DNA of 64,000 nt from Neodontobutis hainanensis (taxonomy: Eukaryota; Chordata; Actinopteri; Gobiiformes; Odontobutidae): contig JALDNG010000038.1 in the NCBI GenBank assembly GCA_024349245.1, forward strand, positions 3,583,501-3,647,500, in the 5' to 3' direction. Numbering within the stretch: position 1 is the stretch's first letter; every line of letters begins with the position of its first letter. Positions 11,155 to 24,084 of this stretch are shown in pieces. The notes beneath the pieces were generated by a model, which worked only from the letters and a program-made list of their open reading frames with translations, did no database searches and had not been told where the DNA came from. Both the position numbers and the translations under genes were made by a program.

Positions 11155-13470
11155 TCAAAAATAACGATCTCCTACCTTTGGCAATCTGTAAGTTTGGAAA
11201 CAGTATTAACGTGTAACTGTAATGTGTGCAATGAGGACTACAAAAGCAATGAGAGCTAAACTAAAGCAACAGGCACTGCAAGCAGCTCAAATCCAGTGAT
11301 ACCAGTGTAGATTTCCATTAAGCAGAACTTAACTTTATGCAAATAAGAAAGAAAGATTGCAAAGTGACAACGATTGACACCTGAGAGGAATAGGTGCAGG
11401 GTTAGGGTTAGTAGTGGAAACAACAAACTGTAGTGGATTGAACATTCCAACCCCTGGACTTTTACAAATACCCTGTGCAAACGACAACAATACACATACA
11501 CAAGTTAATGCTAAATACATATAGAACAGAAAGAGTAAAAAATGCTTCTTTTAAACTTATTCAAATTGTTAGCATTGCAAGTTTCTATTATTAAACCTGG
11601 TGCTATCTGATGTGATCTAGTTAAGCTAAGTTAAGCAATAATTAAGAAAGCTTATGACCGCACATTTGGCTGTAGGTAATCTATAAATAGGTGATTATGG
11701 AGAACTTTGCAGAATTTAAATAAAACCCACAAAATTTGAGGATTGATAAGTGGACATTTTTTTCCCTTAAGCCATTTTTTTCCCTCTGGGTATGAAGTCA
11801 TTTTTTTTTCCTGTCTGTTCACGATGGTAGCGACCACACACAGGGCTGTCCATTTTTTTCTCTCGATGCACTGTGGAGTGTATTACATGAAGAGCTCTCT
11901 GCAAAATTATAGGAACGCTTTTCCAAGTGCCCACCACTGTTGGGTTATTTTAAGGCTCCAAAAACCATCATCTTAATGTCATTGTACTCAAGCAGAACAC
12001 CAAGACGCCACCATCGAGGCACACACTGGCAGTATCTGCTTTTAGTGGAAATGTTATGGAGAGGACTGCAAAAACGACTTTATTTACTCAGCTATGCCCA
12101 ATGGACATGATATGAGCAAAACTATTTATGGACATCAAGACCTTTTTAAATTTAGTAAAATATATTTACTATATCTGGTTAAACAAAAACATTTACTACT
12201 AGCTAAGATAGGACATGTATTTCTTTGTGTCAGTGCTATTCTACCATGACTTTTATTTACATTTTTTGACCAGGAGCTGCAACTGTTTCAAATGTCCAGA
12301 AACAGACCAACAGGACAGCACTGGCTCTGCAGGGTTGGTATTTAATGCATGCATTCTTTTAGATTGTGCATCTGTGTAAGACACATTACAAAATAATTAT
12401 ATAAGTGCAAACTAAAGACTGGAGATCTTTGACATGTCTGCTGCCGAGTTTCCTCCCTCATTTCCTCCTCCCTCTCTTCCTCTTCAGACCAAGTAGCTCA
12501 GGTGAGGGCCCATACAGGTACATACAAGCATTTGTCGCATTACGTTTCATCACATCTGAGGTTTTCATGCGGGCTTTGAAGTCCTCTTTTTGTGCATGTA
12601 GTTGAATTCATAAAGATCTAGACAAATGGGCGGCACATCCCTGTATGGCTGGGTTGTGGTCAATGACTTATCTTTACATGACATGCACAATTGCTCTTCA
12701 ATTAGCGTCCTGAGGGCGTGATGATATGTTGAAATTACACACTCAGCTGAGGCGCCTGTGGATCTTTTTTTGAGCATCCATGTTTGATGATGGAGCACTT
12801 TGATTAATCAGTGGAGACTCGTGGGGAGAGTCCCAGCAGTAAAGACAAGGCATCTTAAAAGGCGAGCAGTTTTACTTCAATGTTTCCAACTTCCGCTTTA
12901 AAAAACGACGACAGGGAAGGGACAATCAGCACTTTATCTCCTCTCCTTGCTTCCGTTTGGAGAAAGAAAAGCAGGTGCCAGGTGGTTGGGGAAGCCAAAG
13001 CGATACGGCCACAATGCTTCATAGCTGACCTCAGTGAACTCAGCCTTTATGAAAAGCCTCAAGAACGTTTCCTTTATGGCAGCCACGCTCAGAGAGAGGT
13101 GGTGCGGGTGAGTGCTTTGAAGGCGCTGACAGTCGGAAGCTCGCAGGTTTCTTTTAATAATATCCCCATTGAAAACAGCAGACCATATTGAGAGGTTTGC
13201 TGAGGTTTGCACCAAACCTGTGTCAGCATTATCTTTTGTGGCCACACTCCATAAACCTGTCACAACAATGATGCGAGCACAACACAAGCATAAATCAATC
13301 AATAAAACCTTTGGTTAGTTTGGGGCTGACGTGGGCAAAGTAGCCACAAGTCAATCTAAATAGTTTCTTGAGCAAAAGTAACAAAGATTACTTCAAGTAA
13401 ATTTGATTTGTTGGAGAAATGTGAAAAACAACCAAATCTCGTCATGGGAAATAGACTGTTTTCAGCATGA
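11155..13470. other. Non-coding stretch, nothing recognised
   Basis: Mostly AT-rich. GGGTTAGGGTTAG at 11399-11411 is a two-unit telomere-like motif. A GC-richer patch at 12870-13200 has overlapping frames on both strands with no recognisable protein. Confidence 0.5.
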
Positions 13471-13473
13471 GAC

Positions 13474-13652
13474 GTGGTACACCCTGGACCATAGCTATAG
13501 CTGCAGGGCTAACACTGAAAAACAACCATTCATGTATTCACTAGTGAATATTAAGAACCACCAATTTATCAATACCTTCATGTCTTTGGACTGTGGGACA
13601 TCTTCAGCCTATGTGCTGTGAGGCAGGAGTCTCAGCCACCATGCCAGTGTGC
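13474..13652 (-). mobile_element. SINE-like family B, internally deleted
   Basis: Read on the plus strand, the landmarks appear in the reverse-complement order of the family. GGTACACCCTGGAC is followed by GCAGGGCTAACAC, AACAACCATTCATG, ATGTCTTTGGACTGTGGGA, and finally a GCTGTGAGGCAGGAGTCTCA-like piece ending in CCACCATGCCAGTGTGC. The last part corresponds to the tRNA-like head of the family (GGTTAGCA... in forward orientation). The segment between the TTTGGACTGTGGGA landmark and the head is largely deleted. This repeat is very common in fish genomes as I know them, though I cannot attach a verified library name. Confidence 0.7.
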
Positions 13653-13654
13653 AT

Positions 13655-16140
13655 ATTCAGGTACATTGGATATGTAAAATGTGGATCTATGTTCATCTAC
13701 AGTAGGCCTCTTATTGAACAAAAAATAATGCTGTGTTACTGATAAATCTGTTTAAAAAAGGTGTCTTTAAATTTAGAACAACATAGGACAAATCAGTAAA
13801 TAGTTTGTTTTCAGTTGGTTTTTCTGTCTCTTAAAATTTTACAATTACAGCTACAAACAACAAACTTAAAGTCCCATTACTTCTTGATTCTACATCTGCC
13901 CAGAGAAGACAAACAGAGCACTGCTGGAGGAGAAGTTTTTCTTTTGGACCACACATTCTTGCATAAAGGCTTAGGACATTTGAGAAGTACATTGATTTTG
14001 TCTTGTTTTCTAAATGAAATCAACATCAGACTTATTTACACTGTTCAGAGACAAGAGACAAGAGCATGTCCCTGCAGGGCTACCATAGTTTGTTCACATG
14101 CTGCAAAATATAGGAGTACAATCAGCAGTTTCACCACCAGATGCAACCAAAAAGGCCAAAAACAGCAAACCCCACCTCTAAAAAAGAGTAATTCCTTTCT
14201 CTTACAATTCATGAATGGTTTATTACTTAAAAGGAACCATGTACAGGTGCAAAGACTGTAGCTCTTTGAGCTCATTTCCATCCGCAGTCCCTCAGACTAC
14301 AAGTGTACTTAATTCAAAATGATACTTAAATAAATGCAACAGTCATTGTAAAAGATATTATCCACCTCTGGTTTGCGTTAAGCTTATTGTTTTATATGTC
14401 TGTTGGGTTTTGTGGAAATCTTTCTCACACATGCAAAATGCCTCAGTCCCAAAGTCATCTATCATTGCCCTTCCGAGGTGGACTTTTTCAACATGTGGAA
14501 GCCAAAGTTCGTTTTTTTCATTCCTGTGCAGTTTGAAAGAAAAACAGTCCAATGTTTGAACAAGAAAAAAAACAAGTGGCTGTACTTTGGCAAACCACAT
14601 AATCTCGGGACGTATTTATCCAAACAAAGCCCGCTCCAGTACCATCCCACTGTGGCTTCCCTATGGTTTGTGCATCATCCACCTCGATCCCTACAAAAAC
14701 ACCAGGAGCCTCGAGGCTATTTCCAGATTTCCCAAATTTCCTTGCAGGGATCCAGCACTTAGTGGTTTAAAACAGACACTCACACTCAGCTGTGTTTACT
14801 TTGCAGGTAACATCAGCACTGGTTTAGTAGTCTGATAGCTAAGATTAGACATGGAACTTAAAGTTAATTTGTAGCTTTTATTGCCCTAAATGTCAGGCAT
14901 TTGTTCAAGAAACAAACCGAATGTAGCGTACTTTATGCTCCTACAGCTCAGGTTTGGACACTGAAGCTGGACATAGCGTGATATGAAGCAATTTTACCTA
15001 ACTGCACATGTAATCCACCAAAATTACTGGAATGTAATACCATAATTTTGCTCAGTAAATTAAATGCTGTTTCAAGTAACGGCTAATTTACTCCAAATTA
15101 TGTTATAGACAGCAGTGGTTAAAGGGGCGCTGCACGGATTTGACATGTCAGAATCAATTCAGCTTTTACAGAGACCTTACACAACAGTTGGATATTGTTA
15201 CGTGACTAAAGTCCACTGTTGTGTGTCCAGAATAGTCCGGGGCAAACACTGGGCATGAGGTTTTAATGTGAGGTTTCTATGAATGGACTAAACATTTTGT
15301 AAAATTTTTCTAAATTTAAACGTCTGCTCTAGCTATTTAAGCTCATAAATAAAACTTCTACACCATGTTATTCTATAATTATATTGGTCTGAAGTACTTT
15401 TTGTATAAGGTACCGTCTCTTTACCTGATGAGAAAAGACCAGCATCAGGGACTCTACTGGAATGTCATCATCATCTCTTCAAAAGATATATTTTACCTTC
15501 TAATGTTTTTCAAGCTTGTGTCCCGGTGCATTTTATTTGCAACTCAACTGGCTTTAGATGTACCCTCATGGTATGCCCTTCCATAAACCCAATGGGGACT
15601 TGATGTTTGAGTTTTGATCCTTTGAGGCTGCAGTAGTAGTCCAGGAATTACAGAAACACAATATATTAGAAAATAAAAGCAAGAAGAGACACAACATACA
15701 AATCTAAGCACCTTTGCAATTAATTGAACTTGTGGATAAGTGGATTTTGGGATCTGAATTCTACTAGAAACCTTTGTTAAATTGCCCCTGAACACCAAAA
15801 AAACATTTATATTCTTACACATATCTCTCACCAGCTAAAATGTAATTGCTGAATTCACTGTTTATGGCTTACCAGAAGAAATATAACTATTCTATTTTAC
15901 TATTTAAATTTAGCTTTAACCACTTGTTTAGTTTCACGGTGTTATAATTTTTTGCACCTGGCTCATGACAAAGCGACTCACCTAGAAAAAAAGAGCAAAA
16001 AATGAGGACAAAAATATGCCTAGGTCTAACAGTGCCAGCACTTAGCCCTCCTCAGTATTATAGATTTAAATAAGTGCACTTATTTACTTTTCTTTTTTCA
16101 AAAAAGTGAAAGACCCAGTGAATGTTTATACATTGTTACA
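13655..16140. other. Non-coding stretch, nothing recognised
   Basis: The longest open frame (13815-14261, plus) starts at TTG, overlaps opposite-strand frames and has no recognisable domain. A complex GC-richer patch lies at 14600-14770. The rest is AT-rich. Confidence 0.5.
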
Positions 16141-16144
16141 GTTT

Positions 16145-16910
16145 CTATGTCCCGCTCGAGTACGGACGGAAGGATGTGCAGGCTCCACGGCATGTGCTGC
16201 AGGACAAAACCTGAAACAGGAGCCTGTGTAGCTCTGTCAAGGCCCCATCACCCAGGTGTGCCAACAAAAGCTGCAGCAGATCCATCCAGTGACCCCTGGG
16301 AAAGGTCATGTAAGACTCCAATCTAAATTCCTGTCTGACAAAACCCTTAAAAAGCTGTCTGAATGGGCTGTCCATCCACAGAGCGGCGCCCCAAAATTCT
16401 ATTCTAGTCACTGAGGGCTGCTTGAATTGAGACGTTTGGAATGTGTCGCTGGTTTTTGGACGAGGCTGGGCAAAGCAAGAAATTAGTTAATGTAGGTATA
16501 GCTAACAGGCTTACCGTGGCACTGGGGCTTCTGCTCTGGTGTGGGGCTGCCAGAGAGAGCCCTGAGGAGGGGTGTTATTCTGGCTCAGAGGTGCCCACTG
16601 CCTGTCCCTCACAATTACCCAAAGTGTTACGGTGTGGTCAGGTCTGGTATCAGTGGACTGCAGACTCCCCTCTCGTTGCCCATGTTCTTTTTTTTTACAT
16701 CTCCCCAGTCCCTCAGTCTTGCCTTGAGCGGTTTCAGTGCAAGCAGTGTGGAGGAGCTCGCCAGAAGGTGTTTCAGGGGCTCGAGCTCTTTCAGCCTTTG
16801 ACAAGCATGGATGTGCAAATGCAGAGCCGTGACCTTGGCAACAGCTCCTGGTCCTGCTCATTTCAAACGTTAGGAGGAGGAGACGCTGTTCCTGATCTTT
16901 GTGTGTGACT
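16145..16910. other. GC-richer block with overlapping open frames, nature unknown
   Basis: This block stands out from its surroundings by base composition and by long frames on both strands. A 155-codon frame starts at ATG on the plus strand (16441-16908). On the minus strand there are frames at 16511-16861 and 16145-16411. None resembles a protein family I know. Overlap on opposite strands means that at most one could be real, and GC-rich sequence produces such frames by chance. It could be an unrecognised exon, an old processed pseudogene, a regulatory element or a decayed repeat. Without homology or transcripts I do not call a gene. Confidence 0.3.
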
Positions 16911-16914
16911 CATT

Positions 16915-18340
16915 TGGACTTTAAAAGTGCATTTGTGCAGTGTGCAAAGGTGAATATGAACCTTCCCTTGTATTGTGTTTCCCGATCCGATTGTTCAAGG
17001 GAAAACCAGGAGTTGTGTCTTACACCAAAAACTGAGACAACTCAAAACAATGTGATAATAAATACAACAAATAAATAAAATTTGAATTTGAAAGCTATTG
17101 TTAATATAATCACGTGAAACTGAAAAGTACAGTATGTTTGTGCAGTATATTTTGCTTTAAAATTATTTTGTTTGGTAAAAATAGGTGCAGTTTTAAGCCT
17201 TTTCTTTGTAAAGGTTATACCAAATCTGTACAATGTCTTAGCAGCCATTATTGTCCGAACAGTTAAAGTAAACTCTAAACAAAATGTTTCAAATGCTAAA
17301 ATATATTTTCTACACAATGCATATAGAAACATTTTCCTATAGTAAAACCTCATAGCTGTTTGAGTGATGTAAAAAGATGGCTGGGGCTGAGAAGAACTCT
17401 AAGTTTTGAAAGTAAAGTCTCTTATTGCCAACCTGCAAAATCCCCCATAGAGTTGTATTAAAATGTGTTGAATTTGAAATGCAACTTCTTGAAACCTGTT
17501 GTTCACTGTTCTTTGCTGTGGACGGCTGTGTGCATGTTGAGTAACTTGTTTGTTGCCCCAGCAGAATAGAGTTGCACTGGCATAAGCAGACAACACTCTA
17601 TTGACTGTGGATAATCTTGACTCCCCAGAAAAATCCTTAAGCAGCTGGCCACAAACCTTGTGCTTGAGTGCACATGCATACAATATCTAGCTCTAGCCCT
17701 GGGGCTGTTTTTCCCACTTCTCTCTCAGTCTTTTCCCCCTTCCTCTTCTTCTTCTTCTCCCGTGAGTTTGGGAGCCAACACAAATGGAAAAAAGGCTGGT
17801 TTTGTTGGTAGGGACTGGAAGTGACTGCCAAAATCTATGCAGCGCTTTTCCTCAGGGAAACCTGCAGTAAATTGGACTTGAGCTTGGTTTCTGTCTCTTG
17901 AACCTGCACAACGCTTTTGGCTTTTGCTGCTTGGGCCCCCTCAGGGAAACTAGAGATCTCTGTGTCCGTTTCTGTTTTAAAAAAAAAATAAAAAAATCAA
18001 CTAAGCCACAAGTGAGCGGTGCAGCAATTCGTACATAGTTCAAATGAATTGATTTTCTGTGTAAACAGGTCGGCCATTAGAGGCTAGGTTTTGATTTGTG
18101 ACCATTGCTAGGGGTCTATTAGTGGTTTCCTTCGCTCTGGCCACAGAGATGGCAGCCAGACTCCACGCCTGTCTACATCTGTGAACATAACACTTTAACA
18201 TATTGATTTCAGGCTACACCCTTTAAAAAGCAGAGTTAAAGTACAGTTACTTTAAAATTATATTACTTAAATACTATATAATCAAAACTATTAAAAGTGA
18301 AAAAAATGTCACTTGACTCAAAACACTGCTACTATGACTA
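16915..18340. other. Non-coding stretch, nothing recognised
   Basis: AT-rich sequence with a pyrimidine-rich run near 17720-17760 and an A-rich run near 17980. No gene or repeat family was recognised. Confidence 0.5.
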
Positions 18341-18344
18341 TAAC

Positions 18345-18685
18345 TAACTTAGGACTAGTGCTCTACTCAAATCCAGTCTTGGTCTAAAGACTGGTCTTAA
18401 GACTTGAAAAGAGGTGTTGTAATTTTAAATCAAAACAATATTCTTTAGACGGGATAAAACATCTTTCATTGTATTTTATTATCTTTCTTTATGACACCAA
18501 CCTCTTTATGATTTTGGACTTTGTATTGATAGACCTGGTTTCGGTCTTGATCTTAATCTTTAAATGGTCTTGTCTTGTTCTTAATACACAATGATCTATG
18601 TCATGAGGGTTAGGGTTAGGGTTAGTAGTCTATACTCTAGATGAATTTGGTCTCAATGACAACACTACCTGCTACAAATATCATA
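18345..18685 (+). mobile_element. Decayed interspersed repeat of the TTGGTCTTGA type
   Basis: The stretch is built from degenerate variants of TTGGTCTTGA / GGTCTTAAGACTTG and closes with GGTCTCAATGACAACACTACCTG. I recognise this as a frequent dispersed repeat in teleosts; the superfamily is uncertain, possibly a non-autonomous DNA transposon. It has no coding content. A related short piece occurs at 42631-42690. A three-unit TTAGGG-like tract sits inside it at 18607-18625. Confidence 0.55.
18607..18625 (+). repeat. Interstitial telomere-like tract, (GGGTTA)3
   Basis: Three consecutive GGGTTA units followed by an extra G, within a degenerate dispersed repeat. It is too short to indicate an ancient chromosome fusion by itself. 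A two-unit version lies at 11399-11411. Confidence 0.85.
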
Positions 18686-18689
18686 AAGT

Positions 18690-20250
18690 TAGTCTTCCTA
18701 ATTACTGCATTTTTATTAATGCATTAATGCAATAATAATCTTTATATTATAATATTTTTTTACCAAAGTATACGCAAGTTTGATGGCAAGATGAGAACTG
18801 CAATCATAAAGTACAGTTTTTATTAGGCTACAACCCACCCCTGTCAATAAGTGAGGCATTTTAACCAGATGTAGGAAGAGACACACAAATAAGCCCTGAA
18901 CGCAAGGGCAGTGCACTACGCCACTTCCCATTCGCCTGGTATTTGACAGAGATATGAGTGAAGGTGGCGGCTAAGCAGGTTTAATCTTGTATCGCAGCAG
19001 CACATCCTTTGTATCATTACACCTCCTCACATCAAACCGAGCGGACAGCTGCAGATGACATCTTGTTTGAAGAGTTTGACGTTTGATCGAGGGTGTGTTT
19101 GATGCAGAAGGAATAGAAAGTAACACCTTAGCTTTTTCATGATGGAGTGCTGGGGTTTGAAGCCGAGAAGAAGGGGCGTGTTCTGCTCAATTGCGATCGA
19201 CTTTTCAGGTTAAAGAAATGGTCAATTCAAAGGGTGTCTGAACTGAATTTTAAACTCAACCAGGAAGTGAAGAATGGGGTTACAAGTACTGAGATATAAT
19301 GCAAAAAAGACCCAATGATGTACTGTGCTATGTAATGTTTGGGTTTTCATTAGAGAATGTGCCTCCTCCAGCAGTGCTCTTTTTGTCCAGTCTTTTATTT
19401 TCTATGAAATTATGTGTTATGTTATGAGGGTTTAAACAGATGTGCTCTATATTGTTTAACTGCATTGTTCAACAACTCATAACAAGTCATAATTTTATAT
19501 TTTTGTATTTTTTTTGTCCATGTCTTCTTTTTCTTTATTGTGTATCTATTCAAGGTGCTATTCAAATAAATGTTGATTGATGGATTTAATGAGTTGTGGA
19601 AGATGAACAGATGCCATGAACTCAGATAAGCATAGGTTATAAAGTAGCTTGTGGGTTACATAACAGCTTTGTCTCAGCATGTAGAGGAAAATGTGCTCTG
19701 CTCGGAACATCATTACATGTTTTATTGTATGGAGCACTGGTTCAAATGAAATGCTGGTGTTCTTATGTTGGCCTGACAGGTGAGGAAACTGAGAAAATCC
19801 TAGTTTTTTGTTTTTGTGTATGTATTGGTTGTCATCTTTGTTATAATATTTACCAATTGTTTATTGATACTTCTGAGGCTGTAACCCAATTTATCAGTAA
19901 TTTTACATTTTTCCCTCCAACCACGTCCCACTGAAGCAACACTTTGTAAAAAAGCCCATGTTGTGTTGTACCCTTGAGCAATTTTTTGTTGCTGTTGTTT
20001 TTTCATTTAATTGAATAATGCAACGTTTTTACTTGTTTTTCCTTTGTTTGTGTTTCTATTGTGTTTATAAAAACAGGCCTACCACATCCACACATACAAA
20101 CAGGTACTTTCTGTAGTCCAAAAGAAAAATAATAAATTATAAAAGAGAACAAACAAGTCAAAAAGCTCATGAAGTATTAGAATCAATACATTACTGTATA
20201 TGGCAATAGGCCAGGTACAAAAACATTTATACTTAGGCTCAGATCATTTG
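18690..20250. other. Non-coding stretch with a short LINE-like tail
   Basis: AT-rich sequence. At about 19549-19584 a piece reading CAAGGTGCTATTCAAATAAA, then a TTGATTGATGG run, resembles the extreme 3' end of an L2/Rex1-type LINE on the plus strand. Only the tail is visible. Nothing else was recognised. Confidence 0.45.
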
Positions 20251-20289
20251 TTAGGACTAGTTAGTTAGTTAGTTAGTTAGTTAGGACTA
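20251..20289. repeat. (TTAG)n microsatellite flanked by short direct repeats
   Basis: About six TTAG units, bracketed by TTAGGACTA on the left (20251-20259) and the same nonamer on the right (20281-20289). Confidence 0.9.
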
Positions 20290-22245
20290 TTATTTTTCTC
20301 TAAGGAGTATTGATAATGTGTTATATATATTTATTTAATGTTCTAAACTGAAATGTGATTATTATTATATGTGATATTTTAAATGAAGACATTTTGAAAA
20401 CTGAGTCCAGATGCTTTTGTTGTTAACCGAAATACTAAACTAAACTAATTTTTGCTTTAAAAATAAAGAGACACTGTTTTGTTTATAGGTGAATTGAGAG
20501 ACAATTACTGTCTGTGCGTGTGCATATGTGTGATGAGTGCAATACATACAGTATTTGCCTACATGCTGTATTATGGACGTCAGTGGCCTGCTTGTATTAT
20601 TAATATGAAATGGCACATGCAGGAAACTATCTACATGCGAGGTAAAAAATGAAAAAGTCCCAGTGCACACATTGGCAGAGATTTACTGAAGCCTCAGTGA
20701 CACATTATGAGTTGCTGTAGGGAGATGTTAGTGTTGAAATATGATCTGGATTGAGAGAGACTGCTGGCCTTGTCTGACTGGAGCGGCTGCTTATCTCTTG
20801 TCCCGAGGCTTTGTGATCTCACCAAGAGGAAGACAAACTCCTGCTCAGAAACACCACCTTTATATTTAACATAATTGTTACTGTCCTAGGTGTGCAGTCA
20901 GTTACTAATTTTGTAGTAAAGACCACACTAACCAAGATCATACCTTTTTATGCCCACTTTTTTTTTCAGTATATTCCTGGCTTCCCTGTCCCATGGAACT
21001 CATTCTAAACGGTGCATCACATGAGGCCTATGGGGTGTGTAGCAGTACAGGACACATGTTTTCTAAAGACCAGTCTCATGTACAACCCTAGTAAAGCACA
21101 CTATAAATCCTAATGAAAGCCCTCTCTAAAGGCTGGTCACCTGATGTATTTGTATGGACTGCATTGTAATGGATACATCCAGAAAAGTAGCCTCTTTTTC
21201 ACGGCTACAAAAGACCAGGTATCCACAACCCCCTGGGGCTGGGTGACTGAAAGCTCGAAAGGAAAGGACCCCAAGGCCAAAGTTTTATAAAGAATGTAAC
21301 AAAAGATTATATGATGATATTATTCCGATAGTATTATAATGCCACTTGTCTGTCAGATAATGATCTGTAAATTGTAATATAGGGGTTTCATAGGTTCAGT
21401 AATAAAAAAGGGAAGTGTTTTAAAGCAGAGGGAATTCAAAGGACTGGCAAAGGCTTGGTGCATTCTCTTTGACTGAGATGGCATGACATACATCTGAGAG
21501 TCTTGCCATGTTATTGACAGAAATTGGGTGAATAAAAATCTTCCTTCTTCGCTTTAATGGTTTTCATCTCTATAGATTAGGTGTGACTACTTCAAATATT
21601 CTTGGATTTTTGGGAAAAGAGCATTTATGGGAGACTTCCAGATGTCAGAGCACCAAGCGATTAGCATGGCCCCAACATAAAGAGGAGGAGAAAAACCGGG
21701 ATACAAACATATTCATAGACCAGGGTCCCCGCAGGGTTCGGCCACCCCACTGCCGCTGTAGCAATCCGCTCTTCACTCGGCTGGAAAAATCGCTTTCCTC
21801 CGCCTCTTTGCCATCTTAGCAAGTGTCTCTCCACATAATCAACTCATATCAAAACGCCTCTCCAGCCAGGAGGACTCCCACAGTGCCACAGGCCAAGCTG
21901 CAGCTTCATGACACGGTATAAAAAAAAAAGAATAAACTACTCCTTCTGCGGAAATAGAGTCAAATTGAAGAATACATTTACTGTTTATCTAAGGAAAGAA
22001 AAAGGGGATGTTTTTTGTATTTTGGTCGGAGTAAATAACAAACCTCAAACAGTAGTCTTCTCTAAATATCTGCATAACTATTGCTGAACTTTGTTAGCAG
22101 ACATTTACCATTTAGCCCTATTTTTGAGTCTGCGCCTCGGTAAAATGAATATGTCATCAGGTTTGAAGATTTTTTTTGGCAGGGTATCCCAAAGCCAGCC
22201 AAGGTCCTTGAAGTAGGAAAGGCTTTCCCGCTGCTCAGCTCCTCG
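20290..22245. other. Non-coding stretch, nothing recognised
   Basis: AT-rich for the first kilobase, then more complex from about 21560 to 21910, where no protein family is seen in the 78-codon plus frame or elsewhere. That part could belong to a regulatory block, but I see no specific support. Confidence 0.45.
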
Positions 22246-22249
22246 GCAT

Positions 22250-22580
22250 CCCAGCAGGTCCGAGGATTAAATTTATGGCTGCCGTCAAAGCGTCTGACAG
22301 ACCTTAAAGGCAGAACAGCGCTCCCCGGCTCTCTTCTCTATCATTCCCCTGAGGAATAGAAGATGAGGCCTTTTTATTGGCAGCCGCCGAGCAAGCGGTG
22401 CCCTGGTGCGCAGGCATAATGTGACTGTGGGTTTAAGAGCTACGCATGCCACTACTCACTATGTCTCTCTCCATCTCTTAAATCTCCCCTCACACGTGTC
22501 ATACGGGCGGGCTGCCATCATGAGCTAATACCGTTTCTTTGCTAATTATATTCCCAAGTGTGTCATACGTCTTCATCTCA
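22250..22580. promoter_or_regulatory. Candidate conserved non-coding element
   Basis: A complex block with almost no simple sequence. It contains a GAGCTAATACCG...GCTAATTATATTCCC stretch with TAAT cores (near 22520-22555), a CACACGTGTCATACG piece with a CACGTG E-box near 22492, and a second GTGTCATACG copy near 22560. The two GTGTCATACG copies about 65 bases apart are a notable internal repeat. No coding frame is supportable. The texture fits a developmental enhancer; conservation must be tested. Confidence 0.35.
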
Positions 22581-22584
22581 TGCC

Positions 22585-24080
22585 ACCTCCAGCTCCTGTT
22601 CAGGCTACACACTATTGGTTTAGTTAGTCTACTTTTAACCGTCAATTAAAAGCAAACGCAGCGTGGAGGTAGCTTTAATTGTAGTTCCAGTAACTGCCAC
22701 TAGATGCTGGTTAGATTTCTATTCCTGCGACAACATAACGTAAAAACTTAACGCTACTGTTCTTGCTGGAAGTACTGTGTCCTGTCACTGCAGATAAGAT
22801 GGTGGCCACAGAATTGATTGAACCTGATGAAATGAAATGAAAATGAAAAATCACAAATCATTATGGCCTCTCCCTTGTAACAAAAGAGTGAAAATATAGT
22901 AAAATACAGACATTGTTCTTAAGAGAGGCATTTTTATTGCTTAATTTAATCTCATGGCAATCTTGCATAGTTAAGTATTTTTATAAACCCATTACAGTAT
23001 TTAATGAGCTTATATTTGCCAGAGAAAAGAAAATATTTCCACAGCAAAGTTGCTTTAGCCAAAAACTATTTTAGAGCGAAATAAAAGGCCCATCTTGTGT
23101 CTCAGTTCATGGCAGTTTTCTGGCGCTTACTTTTCAAGGTGAGCCCGAGAAGCTCTTAGCTGCAGTTCTTAAAGCTATTGATTTTCATGCTCCTCTTCAC
23201 TTGCTTTGCCCCAATTATGTACAAACACACGGATTTCCATGAACTGCTCGGAGACCACTTGTCTAGCGCTGCTTTAGATGCTGTGCCTGGCCCTGGAAAC
23301 AAACCTTGGGAAAGTGTTTGTGGGAGGGTTAATGAATTTAGATCAGTGTTTGCTGCAAACACAGCCTTGCCATCTTCTGCACCGGCCTTGAAGTCGGCAG
23401 GCTCGAGGTTAGAGCTGGGTCGTCTCCGAGACAATGCTGCTGATTAGGATGGCAAACACCAGAGACTGTGGAGCAGTGTCTCGCAGCCAGAGACCGGCGA
23501 ATGGTAAGCCACGGTCCACAATGAGTAAGTCTTAAGGTACACAGATAAATAAGATGAGGCACAGTGAAACCCACAATGAGAAATTGGAAAGAGACAGATT
23601 CTTAAAATACACGGACCACACTGCGTGCCATGCACATAGTAGAACTAGTGCTAGTACTTTTGTTGACTACTTTAACTTTGACTTGAGAAATATTATTTTA
23701 AAGTAACAGTATTTGAGATTTTGACTACTCTGCCTTCCTCGGCTGAGCTAAATCTGAAGCTTTTCAGAAGCACAATTTAGTTGGAATTCTTTAATAAGCA
23801 ATAACACAGCTATAGTTTGTAATGAATGTAGGCTGTCTGAATGTCTGAATGATAATTCATAAATCATAATTAATTACCATAATCTCAATTGTCCCCTTCA
23901 CCTTCACATATATCTCTTAATGGATCTAAATAAAATGTAAAATGATAACTATACCTCCGTCATGTTTGAAATTATAGCAATTCTTCTTCTTGTTAATGTT
24001 ATTATTCAGTGTATTAATATTTTGTGTTTATGTCACTATTTATTTTATGTTTTTGTTGTTATTAAAAACAACAAACAACT
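22585..24080. other. Non-coding stretch with a small AGTA-type repeat remnant
   Basis: At about 23640-23735 the sequence has CTAGTACTTTTG, ACTTTAACTTTGACTTGAG and AAAGTAACAGTATTTGAG, which resembles a decayed piece of the AGTAAAAGTA repeat seen at 58635-59260. The GC-richer part at 23260-23560 has overlapping frames on both strands and no recognisable protein. Confidence 0.4.
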
Positions 24081-24084
24081 TATT

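Noticed and set aside
11399..11411. Two-unit GGGTTA motif as a telomere remnant
   Set aside because: Thirteen bases is too short to separate from chance.
13815..14261. 148-codon open frame on the plus strand
   Set aside because: It starts at TTG, overlaps an opposite-strand frame and has no protein-like features.
22700..22716. GCCACTAGATGCTGG as a CTCF site
   Set aside because: It matches only part of the CTCF core; key G positions after AGA differ.
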